A stretch of DNA of 64,000 nt. Source: Marinisporobacter sp. (GTDB taxonomy: Bacteria; Bacillota; Clostridia; Peptostreptococcales; Thermotaleaceae). The stretch spans positions 155,851 through 219,850 of the forward strand of contig JAOARV010000006.1 in NCBI GenBank assembly GCA_025210395.1, written 5' to 3'. How positions within the stretch are numbered: the stretch's first letter is position 1; the number at the start of each line of letters is the position of its first letter. Under the pieces are notes generated by a model. It was not told where the DNA came from. It saw only the letters and a list, made by a program, of their open reading frames with translations, and did not search any database. Below, piece after piece: positions 20,901-29,361 of the stretch. A program made the translations under genes and the position numbers.

Positions 20901-23466
20901 TCTTCTTTATACGGTAGCGAGAATTGTTTTAAAAGGAGAAAAAGGATCTATCACCCATCAAATTAAAATGAATGATATGGAGATAGAATTCCCAGATGAA
21001 AAACGATTTAAAGAAGACAAAACAATATATAAAAGTCAAGATGAACCACTCAAGGTTGATTATTTTAATGGATATGGCGGTTTTAGCAAGGATGGAATGG
21101 AGTATATTATAAGACTTAAGGATGGTTGTAATACTCCTGCTCCATGGACGAATGTGATAGCCAATAAAAACTTTGGTTTTCATGTTACAGAGAATGGATC
21201 TGGATTTACATGGGCTGAAAATAGCCGTGAAAATAAATTAATCCCATGGTCAAACGATCCTATAACAGATCCTAGTAATGAGGTAATCTATTTAAGGGAT
21301 GAAAATTGTGGTGATTATTGGTCCATTACCCCTCTTCCAATTCGAGAAAAGGAAAGCTACACAGTAAGACATGGTATGGGTTATTCAAGGTTTACCCATG
21401 ATAGCCATGGGATTTTACAAAATATTACTATGTTTGTGCCAAAGGATGAGACTATTAAGATTAGCTTAATCAAACTAAAAAATCATTCAGATGTGAAAAG
21501 AAAGCTATCAGGAATTTACTTTATAAGACCTGTACTAGGGGTAAGTGATCAGATTACTCAGCAGTATATTGTAACAAAAATGGATGAAAAAAGAGAACTT
21601 CTTATGATCGATAATGGATATAGTGTTGATTTTCCAGGAAGAAATTTATTTGTAGCTTCATCAGAAAAGGTAGTATCTTATACAGGAAATCGAGAGGAAT
21701 TTGTAGGAAAGAATAAAGATTTAAGTAATCCAGATGCATTAAAAAGAGAAAAGCTTTCTAATCAAGTGGGAGCTGCCTTTGATCCTTGTGCAGCAATAGA
21801 GATTTCTATTGAACTAAAACCTAATGAAGAAAAGGAATTTGTATTCTTAATGGGTTATGGTAAAAATATAGATGAAGTAGAAAAGCTTATTAAGGAATAT
21901 AAAAATGTAAAGGCTTCTAAAGATGGTTTAGAGGAAGTAAAGAGCTATTGGAAAGAGCTTTTAGGAACCATTGAAGTAAAAACACCTGATCTATCAATGG
22001 ATTTACTGATCAATTATTGGCTGATGTATCAGACTATAGCTTGTAGAATTTGGGCAAGATCAGCCTTTTATCAATCAGGTGGTGCTTATGGATTTCGTGA
22101 TCAGCTTCAAGATAGTATGAATGCTATGCCCATTATGCCACAAGCTACAAAGAAACAAATCCTTCTTCATTGTGCACACCAATTTGTAGAAGGAGATGTA
22201 CAGCATTGGTGGCATCCAGGAGCTGGAGAAAAGGGAATACGTACTAAGTTTTCTGATGATTTACTATGGTTGCCTCTTATAACAGCAGAATATGTAAGCT
22301 ATACAGGAGATGAAACCCTATTAAATGAAGAAGTACATTTCTTAGAGGAAGCTCTTTTAGGAGAGCAGGAAGACGAAAGATATGGTGTTCCTAGGATTTC
22401 AGATGAGAAAGCTTCTGTTTATGAACATTGTATAAGAGCTATTGAAAGAGGGTTAAGACTTGGAGAAAATGGTATTCCTCTTATGGGTTCAGGAGATTGG
22501 AACGATGGGATGAATACTGTCGGGAATAAAGGCAAAGGAGAAAGTATTTGGCTAGGCTGGTTCTTACATGATATCCTCAATAAATTCTCAGGCATTTGTG
22601 AAAAAATGGATGACCTAGAGCGTGGAGAAAGATATAAAAAAGCTGCAAAAGATATAGCTAATAACATTGAAGAAAATGCTTGGGATGGTGAATGGTATAG
22701 ACGTGCATATTTTGATGATGGAACCCCTTTAGGTTCTATTGAAAATACAGAATGTATGATTGATTCTCTTGCTCAATCATGGGCAGTTATTTCAGGTGCT
22801 GCAAAATCAGATAGAACAAAGACAGCTATGGACTCGGCAAAGCGTTATTTGATCAAAAAAGAAGAAGGAATGATTCTTCTATTTACACCACCATTTAATG
22901 AAAGTGATCTACATCCAGGATATATAAAAGGCTATGTACCAGGAGTAAGAGAAAATGGAGGACAATATACCCATGCAGCAACTTGGGTGATCAATGCCTT
23001 TGCCATGATGGGAGATGGAGATCAAGCATGGGAGCTATACAATATGATCAATCCAATCAATCATGCAAGAACACCTATAGAATGTGCAACCTATAAAGTA
23101 GAGCCGTATGTAATCGCAGCAGATGTCTATGCAGTAAATCCTCATACAGGAAGAGGTGGATGGACTTGGTATACAGGAGCTGCGGGATGGATGTATCGAG
23201 TAGGTCTTGAATATATTTTAGGACTAAAGAAAAAAGATGATACCCTGATCATTAATCCTTGTATTCCAAAAGAATGGAAGGAATATAAAATCAAGTATAA
23301 ATATAAAGATACAACCTACCATATCACTGTAAAAAACTTTAAGAGAGTAAGTGGCAATGTAGAGACCATTGTGATAGATGGAAAGAAAAGAGAAGAAAAA
23401 AATATTCCATTGGTGAATGATCAAAAGGATCACCATGTGGAAGTTATTTTAGGAGCAACCTACTAA
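14917..23466 (+). CDS. Cyclic beta-1,2-glucan synthase (GT84 / GH189-like / GH94)
   Basis: 2,849 residues from ATG 14917, chosen because GGAGGG (14901-14906) fits it while the in-frame ATG at 14899 has no SD. Order: N-terminal region (1-390), TM segments (about 402-445), GT84 glycosyltransferase with DAD at 612-614, HDLLEG at 725-730 and QLIRW at 767-771, more TM helices (about 800-975), a cyclisation/glycoamylase-like domain (about 985-1500; DETYG at 1377, WGTSESG at 1398), two beta-sandwich regions, and a GH94 phosphorylase-like domain with GSGDWNDGMN at 2524-2533. In Brucella and Thermoanaerobacter enzymes of this plan, GT84 elongates beta-1,2-glucan from UDP-glucose, the middle domain cyclises it and GH94 trims chain length. 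A Lys/Glu-rich helical insertion lies at about 1115-1310. The protein is membrane-bound. Confidence 0.93.
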   Translation: MFLKKSYRIENDEKIEMKDILLNNDELNEHAVEIAKSHVIAKKRGSIRLLLSRLSHNFKTISSIYEEFNKEVKRGNELSPASEWLLDNYYKIEEQVQVIRQNVTKDKFLKLHILDNGYLKGYPRVYAIALELVSHTDGRLDEALLLNFVKHYQTHKILTIGEIWALSLMIRLALVEKIRNISEKIYENQEQWKKVERLEVKNQEVLLENIKRDFKNMDGLSSSYIEHLLKKLRNACVESGHVIDIIEKKLMEFDTSIDEIIDMEHKDQAARKISIGNSIISLNIVSKLDWNDLFESLSKVEEILQMDPLDIYRAMDFSSRNYYRQEVEKIAKLCGASETQVARKAIEYAKNATIEENKEKVKHVGYYIIDQGRKTLLKDFDYKKSKIYFHDYPIAVYATPSMVITACITLLLGYYAYNASNNIFLSIVAGCFSLIPASDIAITIVNWIVTYKCEPSILPKLEYKDGITEDATTMVVIPTLVPNEKVLEELLEKLQVYYLGNKDKNIYFGVAGDFKDSDTEFQPSDENIIKKALDGIKALNHKYATDEERFFYFHRYRQFCEKQQKWMGWERKRGALVEFNELLTGAKDTSYHVISGDLSHIVGKIQYIITLDADTNLPIDTARKLIGTISHPLNKGVLNKEKGIIEEGYGLIQPRIGVDVESASKSTFTRIFAGQGGIDPYTTATSDVYQDLFGEGIFTGKGIYNLSVFNEILGGVIPDNTVLSHDLLEGSYVRTGLTTDIELIDGYPAKYNSFIMRLHRWIRGDWQLIRWLGAKLKNRTGKVVDNPLSNLSKWKVFDNLRRSLTSLSLLLLLILGITIFPGKSFVWVAFASISLFFPCLIECFNYMTKKYYKTARERTNGNLIYGFRAVCYQTLLNFVFLPYHAFMMLDGIVRTLYRVYISKKNLLEWVTAADVEKKLKNDTVSFIKRMKVAIFVGVFLIALVWGVSPNNLGYALIIGSVWVISPIIAYKVSKEDMTKIQLDHEDTAILRRLARKTWDYYEDFAGAMDHYLPPDNYQEDPANGVAHRTSPTNIGFLLLATLSARDFGYISTIEMIERIEKILSTIEKLETWKGHLYNWYDTTTLEVLRPFFISTVDSGNFIGYMITLKEGLLEYLKKPILNKEVLLGIKDTLEQTSDEENKKKIAASIEKEKLNLEEWKSLFESFEKSNKITNWNEKFHDMVESFKREIHLLFVVEKMEDENYKKLIQQIEEIDGKLSLMELNKLYKDILKDINKILKKNNQEELIQLKNKIFIANEHVEEKIAQINDLIKRIEKIVEDADFKELYDEKQHLFSIGYNVKDENLVNSYYDLLGSEARLTSYVAIARKEVPKKHWGKLGRALSIIDGYRGLVSWTGTMFEYLMPPLVMKNYPNTLMDETYGTVIKAQKKYGEKRNVPWGTSESGYYAFDINLNYQYKAFGVPDLGLKRGLINDMVISPYSTLLSLPFDGKGAMKNIKRLIADGVEGNYGFYEAIDYTPERLPFGKKKGVIKSFMAHHQGMGLIALNNYLNENIMQKRFHRDPVMKSAEVLLQEKTPIRVLITKQYKEAVEPLEGTKKEDIYVVRKYKDLDSRLPRCHMLSNGRYSVMVTDGGSGYSKKEKLQVTRWREDSLTGRYGNYIFVKNLNTNKVYASVFDPINVEPDGYEARFSLDKAEFMRTDDNIDTHTEIVVSSEDDAEIRKVTLTNHGNEPVVIELTSYFETVLASQAADLAHPAFSNLFIRTEAILDYDSLIASRRPRLEEKNTIWMCHTMAVEGETFGNLEYETNRGNFVGRGRHIGNSFAFTNSLTNTTGPILDPIMSLRRKVKIAPGKIAIVSFITSVMNSKQEAMDMARKYYDPSSTKRAFNLAFTRSIIETSYLGLKAEEIELYQNMIPHILYLSPHRRKYEEILKENKKGQSGLWAYGISGDLPIVLISISRAEDIQVVHEALKAHEYWKMKGLFVDLIIFNEDKSSYLQPLQELLNETVHSKYGHDVMNKSGGIYIRNANIMPEEDRNLLYTVARIVLKGEKGSITHQIKMNDMEIEFPDEKRFKEDKTIYKSQDEPLKVDYFNGYGGFSKDGMEYIIRLKDGCNTPAPWTNVIANKNFGFHVTENGSGFTWAENSRENKLIPWSNDPITDPSNEVIYLRDENCGDYWSITPLPIREKESYTVRHGMGYSRFTHDSHGILQNITMFVPKDETIKISLIKLKNHSDVKRKLSGIYFIRPVLGVSDQITQQYIVTKMDEKRELLMIDNGYSVDFPGRNLFVASSEKVVSYTGNREEFVGKNKDLSNPDALKREKLSNQVGAAFDPCAAIEISIELKPNEEKEFVFLMGYGKNIDEVEKLIKEYKNVKASKDGLEEVKSYWKELLGTIEVKTPDLSMDLLINYWLMYQTIACRIWARSAFYQSGGAYGFRDQLQDSMNAMPIMPQATKKQILLHCAHQFVEGDVQHWWHPGAGEKGIRTKFSDDLLWLPLITAEYVSYTGDETLLNEEVHFLEEALLGEQEDERYGVPRISDEKASVYEHCIRAIERGLRLGENGIPLMGSGDWNDGMNTVGNKGKGESIWLGWFLHDILNKFSGICEKMDDLERGERYKKAAKDIANNIEENAWDGEWYRRAYFDDGTPLGSIENTECMIDSLAQSWAVISGAAKSDRTKTAMDSAKRYLIKKEEGMILLFTPPFNESDLHPGYIKGYVPGVRENGGQYTHAATWVINAFAMMGDGDQAWELYNMINPINHARTPIECATYKVEPYVIAADVYAVNPHTGRGGWTWYTGAAGWMYRVGLEYILGLKKKDDTLIINPCIPKEWKEYKIKYKYKDTTYHITVKNFKRVSGNVETIVIDGKKREEKNIPLVNDQKDHHVEVILGATY

Positions 23467-23487
23467 AAATCAGTAGGTTGCTTTTTC
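23455..23487 (+). terminator. Terminator overlapping the end of the glucan synthase gene
   Basis: A perfect 10-bp stem (23455-23464 with 23472-23481) followed by TTTTT. The left arm is the last three codons plus the first base of the TAA stop, so the hairpin lies partly inside the coding sequence. Confidence 0.85.
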
Positions 23488-23517
23488 CCTTTAAAATGTA
23501 TATTCCTTATGGTTCGT

Positions 23518-24495
23518 TTAGTCCTTTTCTTCCAATAGTAATAGGGAGTTCGTATCCAAAACTTGATTTGTGAATTCAAATTCATAATGGATGCGGTCAA
23601 GTTTTTTCTTATCTGTGATGGTTATGGATAAATATTTACAATAAAATAGGCTAATATCAATATATCTGTCTTTTTCTTCAAACCAAAAAGAGACGTATTC
23701 AGAAGGTAAGTCCTTTCCTTTATAAGTAATACTACACCCTAGATGATACATTATTTCTCGAATATATTTTCTCTTTAAAGGATATTTGTTGAGTTCATTG
23801 ATGAATTTTAATATTTGATCTTTATCAGATAGTGTTATTTCATGTATTTTTTGATTTTCATGGGTATCTACTATTATACTGACTTGATTTATTTCATTTG
23901 TATTAAAAACTAAATAGTTTTGTAAAGTAGGAACATAAATTCTTCCATAGGAAAGGAGTCCCATCCAAAAAACTCCTAAAATAACCAATACTACGCCATA
24001 GGTTGGAAAATACTTATTATTTATACTATTCAATTTAGATTTTATTTGTAGTAACAGCTTTTTATGTACATGGATTTCTCTTAATTCACTTAAATCCATT
24101 CTAGTACAACCAGAATCATTATTTAAATCAATTCTTCTATTATTATATTGAGGAATAATAATTGTATTTTCTTTAAGGGTATAATCAATATGACATTCCT
24201 CTAAAGATTCAATGATCAATGGGATAATGTCTATACTATGGGTATTGTATAGGGCATAATTCCCTTTTAAAAATAGAAATAACATGATTGTAGAAATAAA
24301 AGATACAATGATTACACTATAGACATCATCATAATCTATAGAATGGTTTCCTTTGATCGTTGATAAAGAAATAAATATAAAGGCAATAAGAAATTGTTCA
24401 AATGTACGACTAACTATGATTTTTTTGCCTTTGATAATTATGATTCCTAAGAGGATAGGGATCAAACTAAAAATGAAAAAAATAATGTAAGGCAT
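23518..24495 (-). CDS. Hypothetical membrane protein
   Basis: A 325-residue protein I do not recognise. Hydrophobic helices lie at about residues 2-18, 30-45 and 60-80, and a fourth near 170-190 (YGVVLVILGVFWMGLL). Between helices 3 and 4 is a soluble stretch with IIPQYNNRRIDLNNDSGCT, and the last ~130 residues form a second soluble domain with alternating charged and aromatic residues. ATG 24495 is preferred over the in-frame TTG at 24510, because GGAGG covers that TTG and sits about 8 bases from the ATG. It converges on the glucan synthase gene and stands alone; no operon partner suggests a role. Confidence 0.65.
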   Translation of the reverse strand: MPYIIFFIFSLIPILLGIIIIKGKKIIVSRTFEQFLIAFIFISLSTIKGNHSIDYDDVYSVIIVSFISTIMLFLFLKGNYALYNTHSIDIIPLIIESLEECHIDYTLKENTIIIPQYNNRRIDLNNDSGCTRMDLSELREIHVHKKLLLQIKSKLNSINNKYFPTYGVVLVILGVFWMGLLSYGRIYVPTLQNYLVFNTNEINQVSIIVDTHENQKIHEITLSDKDQILKFINELNKYPLKRKYIREIMYHLGCSITYKGKDLPSEYVSFWFEEKDRYIDISLFYCKYLSITITDKKKLDRIHYEFEFTNQVLDTNSLLLLEEKD

Positions 24496-24510
24496 TGTGT
24501 TTTCCTCCAA

Positions 24511-24844
24511 TCTATTTTGTATAAGATCTAGTTGCTTTTATATAAGTATTACTTTGAATAGGGATCTCCTTGACTTTGTGAATACATCATGTTTGAAGTG
24601 TTCGAAAAATTTATCACAAATAGATTTTTTAGGTGTGGATTATTTATATCTAGAGATATAATCAGTTTACATGAAAATGGAATATATTTCAATTTACTCA
24701 ATGCAATAGGTAATTGATTTTGGTAAAAATTTAATAAGGTTATACCATCTGTTTTGAGATACAATGAAAGGGTATATGATTTATATGGATCAAAATCAAG
24801 ATATACTCAATAGGTAGAAGATCAAAGAGATAAGGAGAGAAAAG
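24511..24844. other. Intergenic gap between divergent genes
   Basis: An AT-rich gap between the divergent membrane-protein gene and mutY. I see the mutY SD (AAGGAG, 24832-24837) and no convincing hairpin, RNA or conserved ORF. A 71-codon minus-strand frame at 24549-24764 has no SD or recognisable sequence. Confidence 0.5.
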
Positions 24845-25951
24845 GTGGACGCTTATAAAATTGGAGATTATGAAAAATTTGATCGTTTAAAAACTAGAAA
24901 AATACAAGAAAATTTAATAGATTGGTACAAAAAAAATCATCGCAAGCTCCCTTGGAGAGAAACAAAAAATCCTTATTATATATGGATTTCAGAAGTGATG
25001 CTTCAACAAACAAGGGTAGATACGGTGATTCCTTATTTTTTAAGATTTATAGATAAATTCTCGAATATTGAAAGCTTATCAAATGCAGATGAAGAAGTAG
25101 TATTAAAAATGTGGGAAGGACTAGGCTATTATTCAAGGGCGAGAAATCTTCATAGGGGTGCAAAAGTTATTATAAAAGAGTATGATGGAAAAATGCCAGA
25201 TACCTTAAAGGAAATCAAAAAAATTCCAGGGATTGGTCCTTATACGGCAGGAGCCATTTTAAGTATTGCTTACAATGAGGCGGTACCAGCAGTAGATGGA
25301 AATGTCATGAGAGTTTTTTCAAGATTATTTTATATAAAAGAAGATATAGGAGAAAATAATACAAAAAAAGAAATGGAAAAAATAGGACAAATGGTGGTGA
25401 GTAAGGAAAACCCATCTTTTTTTAACCAAGGACTTATGGAGTTAGGTGCTCTTATTTGTACCCCTACTTCCCCAAAATGTGTGGCTTGTCCTCTTTTTAT
25501 GGAGTGCACTGGACGAAAATTGATGATACAGGAAACACTACCTATTAAGAAAAAGAAAATAAAGGTAAAGCTTGTAGAAATGGAGCTTGCAGTTGTCTAT
25601 AAAGATGAAAAAATATTGATTATGAAAAGACCTACAGAAGGGTTATTAGCTAACCTTTGGGCGCTTCCAAGTATAGAGAGGGAAAAGAATATGGAAGAAG
25701 GGGAAAGTATTCGATTAGAGCTAGAAGAAAATTATGGGATGACTATAAAAAATAAAAAATATTTATTTGAAAAGCAGCATATATTTACCCACCGAAAATG
25801 GAAGATGAAAGTTTATAGCTTTGAGCTTATTAGAGATGAAAAAATAGATTACCCAGAAATTCAGTGGATATCTTTACAAGAAATCAAAAAGTATGCTTTT
25901 CCAACAGCTTTTATGAAGGTATTGAAAAATGTAAAAAAACAGGAAAAATAA
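24845..25951 (+). CDS. mutY: A/G-specific adenine DNA glycosylase MutY
   Basis: A 368-residue base-excision repair enzyme that removes adenine mispaired with 8-oxoguanine. Catalytic E50 is in SEVMLQQTRV, D151 in AVDGNVMRV, and the helix-hairpin-helix is KIPGIGPYTAGAI (126-138). The [4Fe-4S] ligands C205, C212, C215 and C221 have the expected C-x6-C-x2-C-x5-C spacing. Residues from about 235 form the NUDIX-like domain that recognises 8-oxoG, ending in FPTAFMKVL. The start is GTG, 7 bases after AAGGAG. Its stop is inside a bidirectional terminator shared with the convergent chemotaxis receptor. Confidence 0.96.
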   Translation: MDAYKIGDYEKFDRLKTRKIQENLIDWYKKNHRKLPWRETKNPYYIWISEVMLQQTRVDTVIPYFLRFIDKFSNIESLSNADEEVVLKMWEGLGYYSRARNLHRGAKVIIKEYDGKMPDTLKEIKKIPGIGPYTAGAILSIAYNEAVPAVDGNVMRVFSRLFYIKEDIGENNTKKEMEKIGQMVVSKENPSFFNQGLMELGALICTPTSPKCVACPLFMECTGRKLMIQETLPIKKKKIKVKLVEMELAVVYKDEKILIMKRPTEGLLANLWALPSIEREKNMEEGESIRLELEENYGMTIKNKKYLFEKQHIFTHRKWKMKVYSFELIRDEKIDYPEIQWISLQEIKKYAFPTAFMKVLKNVKKQEK

Positions 25952-25962
25952 TCCTGTTTTTT
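25934..25962. terminator. Bidirectional terminator between mutY and the chemotaxis receptor gene
   Basis: Stem 25934-25944 (A-run then CAGGA) with 25952-25962 (TCCTG then T-run), seven-base loop. A and T tracts on both sides let it work for both convergent genes; it overlaps the stop of each. Confidence 0.8.
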
Positions 25963-27988
25963 ATATTTTAAATCCAGATATAGATTCTTCAAGAATCTTT
26001 GCTAATTCATTTAGATTTTTAGAGAAATTAGCAATTTCGTTGGTATGTTCTGTTTGTTGTTCTACACTAGCACTAATTTCTTCGGTAGCTGCAACGGATT
26101 CAGTAAGCAATTCTGATACTTGTCTTAAAGCTAGAATAAGATCTTCTTTTTGAACAATAAGCGTATCCATTTCTAGTCTTATTTCTTTGTTATCATGAAC
26201 AATACTATCTAGTTGCTTTTCGATTGTATTAATTTCTTGATCCATTTGAGTAACAATATGTAAGTTTTTATGAGTCATGGTATTGGAATCTTTAATAGCA
26301 TCTACACATTTTTGGACTTCTAATTGGATTTCTTTAATGAGTGTACTAATTTCTTCTGTGGATATTCGTGTATCTTCTGATAATTTTCTGACTTCATCGG
26401 CAACAATTGCAAAGCCTCTTCCTGCCTCACCTGCTCTTGCTGCTTCTATGGAAGCATTTAATGACAATAATCCTGTTTGATCAGAAATATTAGATATGGT
26501 ATCAATAATACCATTAATATGATCTGATTTTTGATTGAGTATAGTGATAGCATTATATACTTTTTTAGAAGAATGACTCAGTTGATTAGTATATTCGTGT
26601 AATATTTGCATTGTTTCTTTTACCTGAGAATTATAATTATTTGCTTCTTTGGAAGAATTTTCTATATTCAAAACTTGCTTTGAGAATTTGTCTAACTTTT
26701 CTCCAAATATATCGATATTCTTAGAAGTAGTGACAACTTTTGCAACTTGATCAGAAGAATTTTCAGCAATGCTTTGAATAGATTGTGTAATGATGCTTGA
26801 TGACTCAGATATTTGTAATGTTTGTGCAACTTGCTTTTCAGAGGATGATAGGACATGCTTTGAGGTACCCTGTATATTCCTAATTAAGTTTTTCATATTG
26901 GTAGCCATAACATTTAAGTCTTGTGCTAATTCACCGATTTCATCATTACTTTTCATTTGAGATATATTTGTAAAATCTCCTTGAGCAATTTTCTTTAAGC
27001 TTTCAATAGGACGAATGATTGTTCGAATAGAGAAGGTATAAACATATCCTATTACAGCAAAAATAACTACTAAACAAATGATGGCTATGACTAAAGCTAA
27101 AAGTCTTTTTTGCTTTTCGATGAAGCTTGTATCATAAACAATTTCAACTATTTTGCTTGGATCAGTCATATATACTTGATTAGAATTTTTTAGATCAAGA
27201 TAGATATACTTTTTTATAATATTATTAGGCGCATGAATTGTGAAGGTACCTTCCGTAACTACTTTTTTTAAATTCACCATCATTTCTTCAGATACATGTT
27301 TTCCAGAGCCTTCTTGTACAAACTCTAACCCCATAGGATCAAAAACTCTAAGAGAATGAATAAAAGGATTATTCTTACTTATTTCATTTGAAATAATAGC
27401 AGGATTCATATGAGATAAAACAGATTTTGATGTAGAGGCATTTAAGCCCACTTCTAAAATATATTTGTGATCAGGAGAAGGTTTGTAGCCCCACATACTC
27501 AAGGAACCACTGATTACATCAATACGCAATCGTTCAAAATGTGTTTTTTCTCCTTCACGAATATTTTTCATAAGACTTGTAAAAGATGGACTTAAACTAG
27601 AAAAAGCAAAACCTACTGCACTAGGATCTGTTGATTGAACAACTGTTGTAGTATCATCAATAATATATAATTCTCCATTGATTTGTTCCTTTAGTTGAGA
27701 TAAATTGATATCATCTATATTGTTGTTAGAGGCTTCATAGGCAGTGATGAATTGCTGTAATTGTAGTTCTAGCTTTTTTTGTAATTCTGACTCTAGCAAT
27801 TTATAGCTTGTATCAATGACCTGTATGGTATTGTCAATCATTATTTCTGCATTTTGTTGTTGAGATTCGAATTGGTCATTTAAAATAGAAGTCAGCTGAA
27901 TGTAACTAAAAATTGAAATAGCAATGATTCCGACCATGATAATTGGAATAAGACCAAATAGAATTTTACTTTTTATGCCGTTTCTCAT
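25961..27988 (-). CDS. Methyl-accepting chemotaxis protein
   Basis: 675 residues from the second ATG (27988), which sits 8 bases after AGGAG; the first ATG (27994) is only 2 bases from it. TM1 is at about residues 9-27, followed by an extracellular Cache-like sensor of about 265 residues, TM2 near 295-320 (LVIAIICLVVIFAVIGYVYTF), a HAMP domain with PIESLKKIAQGDFT, and a long helical signalling domain. The hairpin tip that contacts CheA/CheW is intact: DQTGLLSLNASIEAARAGE, then GRGFAIVADEVRKLSEDT. The ligand cannot be inferred. It lies between mutY and the DUF917 gene with no chemotaxis neighbours, so it is an orphan receptor gene. Confidence 0.92.
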   Translation of the reverse strand: MRNGIKSKILFGLIPIIMVGIIAISIFSYIQLTSILNDQFESQQQNAEIMIDNTIQVIDTSYKLLESELQKKLELQLQQFITAYEASNNNIDDINLSQLKEQINGELYIIDDTTTVVQSTDPSAVGFAFSSLSPSFTSLMKNIREGEKTHFERLRIDVISGSLSMWGYKPSPDHKYILEVGLNASTSKSVLSHMNPAIISNEISKNNPFIHSLRVFDPMGLEFVQEGSGKHVSEEMMVNLKKVVTEGTFTIHAPNNIIKKYIYLDLKNSNQVYMTDPSKIVEIVYDTSFIEKQKRLLALVIAIICLVVIFAVIGYVYTFSIRTIIRPIESLKKIAQGDFTNISQMKSNDEIGELAQDLNVMATNMKNLIRNIQGTSKHVLSSSEKQVAQTLQISESSSIITQSIQSIAENSSDQVAKVVTTSKNIDIFGEKLDKFSKQVLNIENSSKEANNYNSQVKETMQILHEYTNQLSHSSKKVYNAITILNQKSDHINGIIDTISNISDQTGLLSLNASIEAARAGEAGRGFAIVADEVRKLSEDTRISTEEISTLIKEIQLEVQKCVDAIKDSNTMTHKNLHIVTQMDQEINTIEKQLDSIVHDNKEIRLEMDTLIVQKEDLILALRQVSELLTESVAATEEISASVEQQTEHTNEIANFSKNLNELAKILEESISGFKI

Positions 27989-28024
27989 AATCATTTCTCC
28001 TATTCTTAAGATTCTATTTAAAAT

Positions 28025-29257
28025 TTAAGAAGATGAACTGTTTAATTTCTCAATGCTTATATATTCTCCATTGTAAAAATTTAATTCTTTTAAAATATCC
28101 ATAAAGCCTTCTATAATATAATCATTTCTCATTTTCTCATCTGTTGGTAAACCAACGATTGTAATGGGGGTGCCAACTTTTTTGGTAACAATCTCAACAT
28201 TGCTTAAAGGACCATCCTCTGTCATATAGCAAATCAAATCTGGTGCCATTGCCCATTTCTTTACTTCTTTATTGTTTGTATTATGTACCTCTGCAAATAG
28301 ATTTTCATTTTCAATGCTTATGATTAATACATCTCCTGAAGCATCATTTTTTTCAATTTCAACAATACCCTTGTCAAAGCCTCCTTTAGATTGAGGAAAA
28401 GTGATTTTTTTGATAAACCCATTAAATGTATAATGGTTCCAATTGATTGAGTCTAAAAAACTTAGTACGGCTTGTACTTTTTCACCTTTTGCTGCATTAT
28501 AAATAGCTTCTCCTAAATAATAGATTAAAGAAAATGTTTGATCTATTGAAGCAGCTTTTATATCTTTTCCTTCCATAGGATAGGTAGCAAGACCTCCTAA
28601 TTGATCAAATTGATTTAAGCATAATATTTCTCTTGCTAAATCTTCTAGAGATTTAGGGATGCTTTCAACGGTTTTGGTATTTTTGCAAAGATCTAAGACC
28701 ATTTCAATATTGTTTTGAGGATGATCCATAGACTGTTCATTAGCTATTGCTGAAGGGGAAATGGATACACCTGTTTTAGGATGACCATAAGTAGTGTTTT
28801 CTAACTGTGGAACAGCTCTTTTAGCTCCATCTGCATCTACTACAAGGATATCTTCATCTGCTTCAGATGCAACTAATAAAGGCACTAAGCTGTTTACAGC
28901 TCCAAGCTCTATGGGTAAACAAAAGGAAGCTTTTTGATTTTTATATTTTGCTAAGGCTTGTAAAGCCTTTAATGGAGAAGTTAAATCATCTGTATGGTCT
29001 AGCTTTTGAGGGGAACCCATTAAAGCTACTACAGCACCCTGTGTATCTAGTAATTTTTTATCATCAGATTGGACGATTGAAATGGGCATTCCTTTTTTTT
29101 CTATGTTATCAATAATTCTTTGCACAAGCTTTTCTCCAATTTTAAGAGAGCCACCACCGCCACAACCTAAAAGGGCTCCGCCTAAAACGAAATATTCTAG
29201 TTCTTTTTTTTGATTGACTTGCTTAATTGGTTTTAACAGATTTACCATTGTATTCAT
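28025..29257 (-). CDS. DUF917 family protein
   Basis: A 410-residue protein of the DUF917 family (S-methylthiohydantoin desulfurase-like), marked by the N-terminal glycine-rich FVLGGALLGCGGGGSLKIG and by GSPQKL, VVDADGAKRAVPQ and IVGLPTDEKMR segments. Relatives are often found with hydantoinase or oxoprolinase genes and transporters; none is adjacent here, so no substrate can be assigned. The ATG is preceded by AGGAGG with a long spacing of about 11 bases. Its leader (29258-29357) contains alternative hairpins and a T9 run resembling an attenuator, described separately. It is followed on the same strand by the chemotaxis gene after 36 bases, so the two may be co-transcribed. Confidence 0.8.
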   Translation of the reverse strand: MNTMVNLLKPIKQVNQKKELEYFVLGGALLGCGGGGSLKIGEKLVQRIIDNIEKKGMPISIVQSDDKKLLDTQGAVVALMGSPQKLDHTDDLTSPLKALQALAKYKNQKASFCLPIELGAVNSLVPLLVASEADEDILVVDADGAKRAVPQLENTTYGHPKTGVSISPSAIANEQSMDHPQNNIEMVLDLCKNTKTVESIPKSLEDLAREILCLNQFDQLGGLATYPMEGKDIKAASIDQTFSLIYYLGEAIYNAAKGEKVQAVLSFLDSINWNHYTFNGFIKKITFPQSKGGFDKGIVEIEKNDASGDVLIISIENENLFAEVHNTNNKEVKKWAMAPDLICYMTEDGPLSNVEIVTKKVGTPITIVGLPTDEKMRNDYIIEGFMDILKELNFYNGEYISIEKLNSSSS

Positions 29258-29282
29258 TTGTAAGATCGCCTCCTAAAATTCT

Positions 29283-29356
29283 GTGGAAATTTAATGAATT
29301 TGGTAAAAAAAAATCACCAAATTTCCACCCAATATAGTGGAAATTTACTCACTATA
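29283..29356 (-). promoter_or_regulatory. Attenuator-like leader of the DUF917 gene
   Basis: On the minus strand the leader carries, in order: TATAGTG (29356-29350) able to pair with CACTATA (29339-29333); AAATTTCCAC (29346-29337) able to pair with GTGGAAATTT (29328-29319), followed by GGTGA and a T9 run (29313-29305); ACCAAATT/AATTTGGT arms (29304-29297 with 29323-29316) enclosing the T-run; and a second AAATTTCCAC (29292-29283). The GTGGAAATTT arm can therefore pair upstream (terminator-like) or downstream (antiterminator-like). Sequence shows the repeats; the switching is inference. Confidence 0.5.
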
Positions 29357-29361
29357 CCATT

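Noticed and set aside
24549..24764. 71-codon minus-strand frame in the gap before mutY
   Set aside because: No SD, no recognisable sequence, and composition expected of AT-rich spacer.
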